The position numbers and the translations under genes were made by a program. Of a stretch of 64,000 nt of DNA, positions 34,707 to 45,099 are shown one piece after another; positions within the stretch are counted from its first letter, which is position 1; every line of letters begins with the position of its first letter. Source of the stretch: Adineta steineri (lineage: Eukaryota > Rotifera > Eurotatoria > Adinetida > Adinetidae); the NCBI GenBank assembly GCA_905250115.1, contig CAJNOI010000021.1, positions 627,895-691,894 on the forward strand, given 5' to 3'. The notes beneath the pieces were generated by a model. It saw only the letters and a list, made by a program, of their open reading frames with translations. It did no database searches and had not been told where the DNA came from.

Positions 34707-35424
34707 TTCGAAGTATTTTTTATAATGATAACATACTCAGAATATACAATATATATATATATATATGACGTCGATTAAATGCAAATACATATTATAAGAA
34801 GGGAGAATGTGATTATATGCATGAAAGAATCGGCGTAAAAAACACATTTTTATCCTTTCTATCATTACACTTGTATTATTTTGAACAGAACGCAAAATTT
34901 TTTATTGCTTTCATATAGGTATAACAAAAGCGAGAGAAGTAATTCTTCTATCTTTTTTTATATTCGTTCTTTCATATACTTTATAGAGAACGTGTGAATT
35001 TTTTTTTTAATGTCAAATAGATTCAAGATAATGCGTATTGTTGTTGTTAGATGTGGAAATATGAACACAGTAAATAAACAATTAGGTGGTGGTTATGCTC
35101 CATTCAATGACATTCATACCGCCTCCACAAAATTTGAAAAAACTTAAAAAAAATTTACATTTCCTTTATAAATTGAAGTATAGTAATAATGATAACTGAT
35201 AAATAAAATAGGCACATTGAATTACTGTTGAATACAAGAAAAAATTTATTTAAATTAATAATTTAACAGTGATGCAATGAAATTCATGAAGAACTTTACG
35301 TTTAAATATAAGAGTAGAAAGGGAAGATATTTAAGCAAGAAAAAAAATGAAGCCCACTTGTAACAAAAAGAAGAATTTGTTTAGGTAATTGCATTTCATT
35401 TTGTTTCATTCATTCGAACTTCTC
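34707..35424. other. Upstream region of the amylomaltase gene
   Basis: AT-rich, with an (AT)n run at about 34750-34766 close to the amylomaltase start. No gene is seen. Confidence 0.4.
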
Positions 35425-35560
35425 AGGTCGAACAATCCAACACAGAAACGGTCGGTTCCACCCAGAACCCATTCCAGGGTCCCTGCCGAAAACGGTGAGT
35501 CTGCTGGGGATTTTCGTTGGAGATTCATGCAATACTGCTTCAAGAATTATCGACATGGGT
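35425..35560 (+). repeat. GC-rich dispersed repeat, copy 2 (short)
   Basis: It starts AGGTCGAACAATCC like copy 3, continues with CGGTCGGTTCCACCCAGAAC, and ends near CAATACTGCTTCAAGAATTATC. Compared with copy 3 it lacks part of the middle. It lies in the 3' region of a small minus-strand gene. Confidence 0.7.
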
Positions 35561-36254
35561 TGAATTTTGTGAGAATTCGATTTCTCCTAAAACCAGAAAG
35601 AAAATTATAGAATTAAATAGATGTTTAACAAAAAGAAGAGTGAATAAAGACTAACCTTGAAATTCATCTTCTTGAAAACTAGGGCGAATAATGGAAATTT
35701 TGTTTTTATTTTCCGTGTAGTAACTCGACATAAATAATTTTGATACTTTGTAGAATTTCGTTTTATGTTCATTTGTTAAATCCTAAATAAAACTATTCTC
35801 ATTAGAATTAAATTTATTGAAGTTTATTTCGATCAGAATTATGGTTGAATCACCCCCAGGTCGAACAATCCGGCACGAAAACGGTCGGTTCCGTGGTATT
35901 CCGGAGATTTCATGGAAACAGTATTCCCGATGAACGGTTCCGGTGACCGAATTTATCTGGTTTGGGCCGGAACTGACAGGAACATGTCAAAAAACGGCAT
36001 CCGGATACGGTTACCTCACTTCTCCATCGGATTCCAGGCATTTTGCGAGCGGGTCCCGCCCAGAAATGGCGAGTTTCCTCACGGATTTTGTCGAAAATCT
36101 ATGGAATCCTGCTTCAGGAACCATCATCCTGAGATTTTTCATTTGTTGTAATTTAGTGACCTGAATGAAAAAAATACCTTTACTTAAATAAGTTTTTGCT
36201 AATAAATCTTACTGTAATTTTATCCGATATGATTTTCGAAAGAAACGAAGTCAT
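35500..36254 (-). pseudogene. Small gene with GC-rich repeats in its intron and 3' end
   Basis: The minus-strand ATG at 36254 opens exon 1 (36254-36213, MTSFLSKIISDKIT). Exon 2 (35782-35656, DLTNEHKTKFYKVSKLFMSS, ending RPSFQEDEFQ) joins in phase 0 and ends in phase 1. A possible exon 3 begins near 35604 (GEIEFSQNST), but it runs into repeat copy 2 and hits a stop. The intervening intron carries repeat copy 3. The family is not recognised. It is either a disrupted gene or a very short one ending in the repeat. Confidence 0.4.
35858..36133 (+). repeat. GC-rich dispersed repeat, copy 3
   Basis: It begins AGGTCGAACAATCCGGCACG, contains GGTATTCCGGAGATTTCATG as in copy 1 (reverse), and ends near GGAATCCTGCTTCAGGAACC. 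The longest copy in the window. Frames within it are incidental. Confidence 0.7.
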
Positions 36255-37060
36255 TTTGAATGAAAACGAAGATTTTTCTACAACAGAAAGATATTTATAG
36301 AAGTAAAACAAAGAACGATAGATGATTAAGATATAACTGTCTGATTATAGTATGGATGTATATTCACCGTTTGTCAATAGAAACTTGCCAGGCACTAAAT
36401 GAGAATGTTTTATACACAGAATGGCAAAGAAAATAAGAGAGCGATTATTAAAGCAAGAGGATATCATCTTCCAATACATGACATCATCATCTAATATAAT
36501 ATACTAATGTTTTCTTTTTTTCTTTAGTTGGCATGTCATCCATACGACTATCTGAGAGTGCATGCATGATCAATATTTCTTTCATCGAAGACATCCTTTC
36601 GTTTTTGAATCGTAAACTTCTCTAGATTTCTTTTAGTTATTATGTGCATAAAGGACGATTATGTATTGACGGCTCGTCTATTAAATCGAAAGGATTCAGC
36701 TACGAATTTACTCGTCCTTCAATTAGTTGGTTAATTATACAGATAATTCACCTATGACAAGAACATTCATAATATCTGTATTGTTAAGATTTTATTAATT
36801 AAACAAAGCATATTTAAATTTATGAAAAAATATTAAAAAATGAATCAAACGTTTTAAAATGATTGAATAAAATCAAATTAAAAATAAGAGTATATAGTAA
36901 TATTATTAATGATGCTTGCTAAACAATTAATAGGGTTCTACTAGTTGACGACTATGAAGTTTATTCAGAGCAGTAAAAGAACAATACTTATACGTAAGGT
37001 TTTTTAATATTTTTATTTTATAAAATTATCTTTTATAATTATCCACAAAGATCAACTAAC

Positions 37061-37126
37061 GAGAGGGTGTGAGTGTGGATGCAAATGAAAAAGCAGAAAG
37101 AAGAACCCACACCTACCCCACACCCT
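37061..37126. repeat. Telomere-like hairpin repeat copy
   Basis: GAGAGGGTGTGAGTGTGG on the left and CCCACACCTACCCCACACCC on the right. The loop is purine-rich on the plus strand, so the copy is in the opposite orientation to those near 22-26 kb. Confidence 0.75.
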
Positions 37127-37192
37127 TACTTTTTCTTGTACTTTGAAACCTTTTATTTAAAATAAAATACAACACAGAAAAGAAAAAATCGT

Positions 37193-37243
37193 GTTGAAAG
37201 TGTGGATGTAGGCATTGATATTTAATTGATTCTCATCCTCAAG
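37193..37243. repeat. Telomere-like hairpin repeat copy, degenerate
   Basis: GTTGAAAGTGTGGATG on the left faces TCTCATCCTCAAGAT on the right. Confidence 0.45.
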
Positions 37244-37318
37244 ATCGATTAAAATAGGCAAAAAAAAATGGTTAATCAACAGAAAAAATTATAGTCAGTA
37301 TGATTGTAATTTGTTCGT

Positions 37319-39210
37319 CTAACTGATTATTTTCAAATAATAAAGTTCTATTTTGTAGAAAATCAGCGCAATTAAATAAATCGCTAAAATAATGATCAAT
37401 GGTAATATCATAAAAGAAAGCATGTGAGTGAATAATCGAATTGGTTCATAGATAGTAATGACAAAAGTACATAATGGATGCATTTCTTCAGAGATAGTCG
37501 ATCCAAATGGTTTATAATTATTTCCAAATAACCATTTTGTTATACGATAATAGAATCGAGGAAGATCGCCCATTCTATGATGAAAATCATGTGTTCCATG
37601 AAAACTAAACAAAACAAATTTAAATGTGTTATATTAAATATCAAATTTTTCTATAGTGTTTACAAGTCAACATACGACGATGTTGAGAGATTATTAACAA
37701 GCAAATATCCACTAAGAGTCACTGGTGAAGAGAAACCAATGCGTTTCGAATATATTATTTTTTCAATAGCTATTGTACGACCAAGCATAACTAATCGATG
37801 ATGAAGTGTTACTTGTGATGCACATATAGTATCCATTTTATTTATACTGCTATCGAAAATAACTATATAATGTAAATCTGTTAAACTAACTTCATGTCCT
37901 TCATTTGTTATAAATGTATAGAAATATGCTATATTTAAAGTAGTTTTTTAAAACTTCATCAAAATTTTAACTTATACAAACTTGGAGTATTTAGTTCAGC
38001 ATGTACTATTATCGTTATTTCATCTTCGATCAGATATTGACCATCATAGCTTAATGTCCAAACACGATCTCCAGGTTTTACATTACCGATTCGACGTTGT
38101 CCACCTTCGACTAGATTGACATAATCATTAATATAATAGCACACTATGCACACATAAAAAAGAACTTGTATTGTTTTTAGAATTGAAAATATAAAAGAGA
38201 TGAAATTACAATATTTTAATATGATTACATTAATACATTAAATATGAAAGAAAACTAATTACTCACATCCTATCGAACTTGTCGTAGTTGTTGTCGTTGT
38301 TGCCCTGACTGCTATAATTAAAATATTGATTAAACGATTACTATAAATATTAATAGATAATTTCAAACAGTATAAAATATCGACTTTTTTAAAACTAGCT
38401 ATTGATTAAAAATTAATTAGTGAATGGCTTTTCTTATATATAGAATAACTTCAGTTCAACTATTTTTTATAGATTCGGAAACTTACTAGTAGTACTATTC
38501 GTTCTGGTTGTGTTGTGCATGGCCATAGTAGTAGTTGTAGAGTCTACATTAAACAAAAAGAAAATAATAGCCAAAAAGTTCTGTATAATTTTTATCTATA
38601 TTATAGTTTAGAAATTGCCCTAGAGAAACTTGTTATCATCTTTTCAATAAGTAAAGAGATGGATTTTTTAATTTTTTTTTATATAGAATTTTTCCTTATC
38701 AAAAGTAAATCGAGAGTAAATATACTATTTTTCATCGAGTTTTATTTCATTCACTGACAAGAACAATCCGAACTACTTCTTATCAACATATGGACGTTTT
38801 TTTTGATAGAAATCCTTGTAACTCAAATTATATGTAGTACAAACAAGACTATTTATGTAAAATATACTCATTGCTGCTATTGCATTGAATGTTGTTGTTG
38901 TTGTTGTTGGTGCAAGTAGAGGTTGGAAGTAAAAAATTGCATTAATTAATGGGACCAGTCCAATATCATTGGAAGAATAACCATTAATTAATTGACAGGT
39001 TTGATTTCTTGCTATATAAATCCAACCAACAGCAGAAGACATTAGACCATTACATGTACATTGTTGACAAGTTATATTAGAATATGTTTGACTAATATTT
39101 GATGCTAAAAATGTTGCATTAGAAATGTAACCAATATAAATTGAACAAGTACTATTAATAGTAATCACCAGTATAACTGTTATATAATGAAATAAACTAC
39201 TAATTTGCAT
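37319..39210 (-). CDS. Hedgehog-type Hint (Hog) domain protein without Hedge domain, 6 exons
   Basis: Minus-strand exons 39210-38868, 38543-38487, 38311-38267, 38143-37982, 37928-37664 and 37604-37319 join in phase to 385 residues. A signal peptide (SLFHYITVILVITINSTCS) leads a small extracellular domain of about 90 residues (YSNITCQQCTCNG, WIYIARNQTCQLI). A Thr-rich stalk follows. The Hint domain starts at Cys150, whose spacing to KPGDRV (Pro172) equals that in hedgehog autoprocessing domains. LTDLH (Thr219, His222) matches the catalytic T..H motif, and LSGYLLVNNLSTS matches the late Hint strand. The residue before the Cys is Leu rather than Gly. A C-terminal membrane helix (LPLIIILAIYLIALIF) follows. 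Autoproteolysis of the ectodomain is expected by analogy; sterol attachment is uncertain. The donor of exon 4 (GTTTGT) is weak. Confidence 0.8.
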
Positions 39211-40309
39211 TGTATATGGAATAATTTTAGAAAATTATTATCTTAAATAGATTTAAAAATATAAGAATGGGGAAAATGATGAGTTATTAGTTTTTTTTAT
39301 AACTAAAGCAATGTTTTGTATAATTTAATAAAGGAATATGATGAATGATATATTAACTCTATTACGTATTGCACCAATAAGTTTATTAAGTAAATACTAT
39401 TGTTCTTTCTCAAAGTAAAAAAAAGAAAAACGTAATTCTCACTTATGCAACTATCATTCAAGCTGATACTTTCTGTTTAAGCTTAGATTTTCTTTATAGT
39501 GCTTATAATGAACTCTAAGAGGATTCGAGCCAGTAAATGAAAAGAATGAGTTTTCCGTCGAATATACTTATAATGCCATCTTATCATTGGTAACAATTAA
39601 TTCAATATATTTCAGTGATCACATGTTTTTTTTGTACTAACCTGTACTTATTAAACGTAAGTGCAACTACCTACTCAAATAGTTATTTTTATTATAATGA
39701 ATATATTTGTGAAAGAAAATATGATAAATCAACGGAAAAAGTAAAGAAAACAATCGGAGAAATCCATTAAAAAGAAATTTATTAATGCTTTGTTAACAAC
39801 CGTCCATTGATTATTTGTATACTTATAATAATGAAAAAAAAGAATCATATATTTGAAATCCTACATCTAAAAATTGTTCCCATTTGATACAACAAACAAC
39901 TCTCGATGAGACTAATTTGTTTAGATTATCTTTCAAAAACTATAACATATTCACATTCTATATTAAATTTTAAGTAAAACTCGATTATTTTCGTTATTAC
40001 GTAAAGATTGTGATTCGATATCTGCAAGACACAAAATCTAATCAAGAAAATTGATAGATTGCTACTTAGTGCCTTAATTTTGTTGTTGTTTCTCTTTTCT
40101 TATTATTAGATTCGGCTGCGATATGGTTTTCACCCTTCTGTCTTCTATATGTTGTTTTAATAAAGAGATAAAGGTATAAGTATTTATCGTGCAGAAGGAT
40201 CGACATATATTAACTCATGTTTTTTTTCCTCTGTTATCTTATCTAAAGTATTTTTAAAAAGTAACATAAGACTTCAGCTCACATTTTACATGTTGGTTGA
40301 AGAATACAA
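39211..40309. other. Divergent intergenic region
   Basis: About 1.1 kb between the starts of the Hint-domain gene (minus) and the sialate esterase gene (plus). It probably holds both promoters. No motif stands out in the AT-rich sequence. Confidence 0.45.
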
Positions 40310-42266
40310 ATGTTGATAGATTATTTTCAAGTTAGTCTTCTTTTGTTGGCTCTATTCTCCAGCACAAGTATGATGAATATGTCATAAAGCTGCTCTTTTT
40401 CTCTTGCTTTTTTCTGATCAATACCTACTTGAAATTTAGTATATAAACTTGTAAATTATTTAAGAATAAATATGAAGAGGTCTGATTTCTTCTAGTTAAT
40501 GGCCAATTTCGTTTTGCGAACTATTATCAAAACCATATGGTTCTTCAACGTGCTCCACAGAAGTCAATCGTGTGGGGTTATGGTGATAGTGAAAATGTAT
40601 CGATTACGTTGAAGATGAACGGGAAAATTTACCGGACGAGAAGTTATTCAACGAATGAAAGTATCTGGTCAGTAACATTAGATGCTGAAAGTGAAGAAGG
40701 TCCTTTTCAACTAATTGCTACACAACAAATGTCCAATGGATCTCAGAAATCGATCAGTCTCAATAATATTCTTTTCGGTGATGTATGGCTCTGTTCTGGT
40801 CAATCTAACATGGGAATGGCTGTGCAAAAGATGTTCAATAGTTCAATTGAGATTGAAAATGCTGGAAAATATCCAAAAGTGAGATTATTTGCGGCATCAA
40901 AACAACAATCAATTAAACCTGAGGAAGAACTTTTGGGTATTGGATTAAAGTGGTCGATTGCATCACCGGTAAGTGTTGGTAATGCGTATACATCAGCAGT
41001 ATGTTGGCTTTATGGTCGAATGATTTATGAAGGCCTGGATGATAAACGACCTATTGGCCTCATTCATACATCCTGGGGTGGTACATCTATTGAGCTATGG
41101 TCACCACCTGAAGTACTTAAAGATTGTCATGTTTCAATGTAAGTTTGAAAAATATTAATAATTTGAAATTAATAATCTGTTTTAGAAACAAGAGGATAGA
41201 GTTTGAAAATAGCGACGAGACAGATTTTAAATTTGATGCAGCACTGAATAATTCAGTCCTATATAATGCAATGATCTATCCATTTACACGCATGGTTATC
41301 AAAGGAGTGATTTGGTATCAAGGTAAGAACCACATATGTCAAAGATTAGCAAAAATTCAACGGAATTGTACTTAGGTGAATCTAATGTCATTTATAATCG
41401 AGATAAGTATCAGTGTACATTTCTTAAAATGATTCAATATTGGCGACGCATATGGCAAAAACGAACAAATTTGACAACAGATCCAACATTTCCATTTGGT
41501 TTTGTTCAAGTAAGTAAAAGTCATTGTTTTCAGTTTATTTCGTTTTATAAAAAAGTTTCCTCTGTATAGTTATCGACAAGAGAGTCAAGTGGTAAAATTA
41601 TAGGTGGATTTCCATGGATTCGATGGCATCAAACTTTTGATATAGGATTTACACCTAACAATGCTACGCCAAATGTTTTTATGGCAACAGCTATGGATTT
41701 ACGTGATGATGAAGGAGGGTAAAAATAAAAACCAAGGTATTTTATATGAACTTTTAATTTCTTGTGAATAGTATTCATCCTCGAACAAAGCTTGATGTTG
41801 GCTATCGTCTATCTCGATCCGGTCTTGCTATTGCTTATGGGCAAACGCATGTTACTTATCAAGGTCCAATTGTTCGCGAATTCGGAAGGGATAGCGATGA
41901 TCGAATGAATGTTACGTATTGGAGTACTATATCATCTTCCATTGAGTTACGCAACCCGAATGGATTTGAAGTATATCTCGTTTATATCTACTATTTTATA
42001 CTATTAATAATCTTTTGTTTTAGATATGTTGTCAAGTAAAACAACTATGTATGTCAAACGAAACGGTTTGGTTAGCTGCACCTGCGAATTATAATCCAAA
42101 ATCACCTATTACTGTTAAACTTAGCATACCAATAATATGTCAAACCAAAAACGTTCATGGTATTCGTTATCTATGGCGAGAAACACCTTGCTTATTCAAA
42201 CAGGCTGCCGTCTACAGTACGGCAGATTCGAATCTACCCGCTCCACCATTCATTCAGTTTCTTTAA
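40310..42266 (+). CDS. SIAE: Sialate O-acetylesterase, 7 exons
   Basis: Exons 40310-40367, 40496-41138, 41186-41322, 41376-41509, 41570-41718, 41772-41970 and 42024-42266 join in phase to 520 residues, the usual SIAE length. The enzyme removes O-acetyl groups from sialic acids in the secretory or lysosomal compartment. A signal peptide (QVSLLLLALFSST) precedes FRFANYYQNHMVLQRAPQ, the typical SIAE start. The SGNH-type hydrolase block DVWLCSGQSNMGM carries nucleophile Ser123. WYQGESN marks a later block, and GGIHPRTKLDVGYRL carries catalytic His376. Introns are 47-128 bp. Six introns in a well-kept frame argue for an active gene. A bacterial-type transferred homologue is possible, but the eukaryotic SIAE architecture makes descent plausible. 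Confidence 0.92.
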
Positions 42267-42913
42267 GATTAACAGACAGTGTACTGTTATCGTATAGAAG
42301 CTCCTTTTGTATCTAAATATATTGCAATGATAAACGTTCAAATGCTAGTAGAAAATGCGTTCGCTAATAAAAGTAAACAAAACATATTGCAAGTTTTTAA
42401 GAAGATATTATAAATATAGTTCTAAAAAATATTATCTAATAACTGTCGACATGAGATTTCATAGCCATATTTTTGATCGTATTTCTTCGTGATAACATAG
42501 TGAAAATTATATAATATTCCATCATTTTTATTGAATATAACTTAAAATGAAGTGTTAATATATAATAAATATTTGAGAAGTGTGGCTATAACAACATCCT
42601 CAAAATAGCACCAAAAGAAAAAAAATGGAATCTGTTATCAGGTTATTATAAAAGAATAATTTTTTGTTTAAGTATATTTCGATGATTCTATGAAAAAGTT
42701 AGTTAAGTGTGGCAAAGTATTAAATATTATTAATTGCGCATTGAAATTTCTGCTTAAAAAAGCCTGAAAAGTGATTGAAACATATTTTATTAGTTTATAA
42801 GAAATCAAAATGTCAATACATATTCAATGAATCTAGTTCCGTACAAAATATTTATATAATCAAAAATTAGGATTAATAAAAGCATGCATAATGTATGAAA
42901 AATCTTATTTCAT
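42267..42913. other. Convergent intergenic region
   Basis: It separates the 3' ends of the SIAE and ART-TPR genes. AT-rich, with a very degenerate hairpin copy near 42572-42605 and nothing else recognisable. Confidence 0.4.
42572..42605. repeat. Telomere-like hairpin repeat copy, very degenerate
   Basis: TTGAGAAGTGTGGCT and ACATCCTCAA remain of the two arms. Confidence 0.35.
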
Positions 42914-45099
42914 TTAAGAATAATGTTGTAACTTGTCGGTATTTTGTTGCATTTCAAGTACACATTCAAGATTTTTCTCCACTTGTACTTTTTCTGATTG
43001 TCCTAACGGTGCTTTATTCGAGTATATTTTTAATGCACGTTCAAAATAATGACGTGATTCAGGTAAGTCACCTAAATTCATCTTTATCATGCCGAGTGTA
43101 TTCAATAATTCGGCTATGTGAAATGGATTTGATGAACGAGTACGTTCAAAAATTCCCAAAGCTCTTGTACCTAATTTCAATGCTTGAGCATCATCAGTAA
43201 GATCATGATGAATACTTGCTAGTGAAGCTAAACTGGTGGCTACAATTATATCATTTTTAGATTCATTGGATTCGCACAACGTCCATGCTCGTTGTGCATA
43301 ATCAAGAGCTTGATTCAATTCTTTTCGAGCTCGATGAGAACATGAAATAGTAGTAAGACAAGCAATCATCGAAGCCGTATCGCGTCGCCGAGCAGATTCA
43401 TACAACGATAATGCACGCGTATGACAATTTATTGCCAAATCAAATTTACCACATCGATAATAACATATACCAAGCCGTAAAAGTGTATCAGGCAAATTTT
43501 CATCCGTCTAAAAAAAACGATTTTAACATATCCTATGTTTCTTTTTGGAAAATATTAATAATTCAAAGTTTTACCTCATCTTGCATTTTCAGTGCCAGTC
43601 CATAACATTCAATTGCGGTATCATAATCATGTTTTTCCTCGGCAGATAACTGTCCAATTATTTTAAGAATTCTTACTGTTAGTGGTCGAATTCGTCGATA
43701 AGCCATGATAGCTCGATCAATATCTCCACGTTCTAAATATGCTTTTGCTTGCAATTCTTCTTCAGATATTTGTGAATTACTAACGGGATCTGGTTCTTTC
43801 CTAGATTATCTGTATAGTGATCGAATATGATATTTTAGTGAATATTAATACCTGACTTCAATTTTAGGCGGTGTCGGTGGTTTTGGTGGAGCTGATAATT
43901 CGTCAAGTAATACTTGTAAAGTTTTTCCTTTATTATTTTCCTTATATTGTGATGCTACTTTTTTGCCGTCTTCAACAGCAGTCTTTAATTTGATGATTGA
44001 CATAGCACCTCGATTGACACATATCACTCGAAAACTTGTTGCAACATCGAAAACGATTATAGTTGAATTATTCTCCAATAAAACTTCGGCGAAATGAGCG
44101 GATGCATCAAAATCAATTTTAAATAGAACAGATGTGAGATCCGTTCGATAGCCAGGTGATGCTGCTGATTGTAATTCGACGTTTCTCATTTTACTACACA
44201 TAAAAAATCCATTGGCACATACTAATTGACCTGTGTGTGTTTCAAACATATCGATTAACTCAGCTGGTAGTTTCATACCTCGAAAGAGTTGTCCATGATT
44301 AGGTTGTTTTGATTGTTGTTGAATACTACGACTTACATTAGTGGTAAGAAATTGATACGATGAAAGTAATTCGCCTATACGTGAATAGAGTGCATAACGT
44401 AAAGGACGTGATGGAAATATTGAACGAAAACACCAACGAATTGCGTCGTTTGATCGATATCCTTTATCGAATTCTTCGATTATCTTCAATCGTTTTGGAT
44501 TCGTTCGATAGTAATCTCGAGCTTTTTCTACTAAATCATTTTTACAATTTGATGCTGAATTTTTAACTGTTATCTATGAGAAAGAAAAGTAAATACTTAA
44601 ATTTTCTTGAAGAACAACTTACGCTTTCTTTCCATAGTTGCCACCATAGAAACATTTTATCAGTTTCGAATGTGAATTTTTCCAGTTGAAGCTGCTCAAA
44701 TGTATCCAATGTTACTCTAAGTACTCGTAGAAGTTCTTCTTGTTGATTAAAAATACCGGTTATTTTTGGTAATTCTCCTCGAATAGTGTTCATATCTGGA
44801 TCGAGTATGAAAATAGCTTCGATATTTACACAGTCATGTAATTCAGCTAGAAATTCAGCATTACTTGTTGATGAAATAAAGAAAATTATCTCATTAGAAG
44901 ATCGAATCGAATCTAAACAGGTGGACATATCTGTATAGGTTTGTACACAATCGTTAATAGAACGAAGTGCACCGATAAAAGTTCCGGTTGTTTCTCGTCG
45001 AAGGTCAAGCCATACAAAAGTAACACATTCATGATTGCTATTTAGATCACCAGAAGCAGTACCTGCAGTAGTAACAGTCGAATTAGTAGTTGCACACAT
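42914..45099 (-). CDS. Arginine ADP-ribosyltransferase-like protein with TPR repeats, 4 exons
   Basis: Minus-strand exons 45099-44623, 44573-43852, 43800-43575 and 43507-42914 join in phase to 672 residues. The N-terminal 160 residues resemble a receiver-like alpha/beta region seen before ART domains in bdelloid proteins (FVWLDLRRE, FFISS, IFILDPD). The ART-type domain spans about residues 205-360: QLFRGMKLP with the NAD-contact Arg near 257, and GFFMCSK near 285, where classical ARTs have F.STS. The position of the catalytic E.E is occupied by ENNST near 326, followed by IIVFDVATSFRV. The key second Glu thus seems absent. From about residue 400, at least five TPR units follow (LRLGICYYRCGKFDLAINCH, LNTLGMIKMNLGDLPESRHY). 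No signal peptide is seen, so it is probably cytosolic. It may be a binding rather than catalytic protein. Confidence 0.8.

Larger units (their letters stand above)
36255..37318. other. Intergenic region with two hairpin repeats
   Basis: No gene is seen. Hairpin copies lie at 37061-37126 and 37193-37243, just beyond the 3' end of the Hint-domain gene. The remainder is AT-rich. Confidence 0.4.

Noticed and set aside
35389-36164. Plus-strand frames in the 35.4-36.2 kb repeats
   Set aside because: These are frames within the GC-rich repeats; the corresponding protein sequence is not preserved among the copies.
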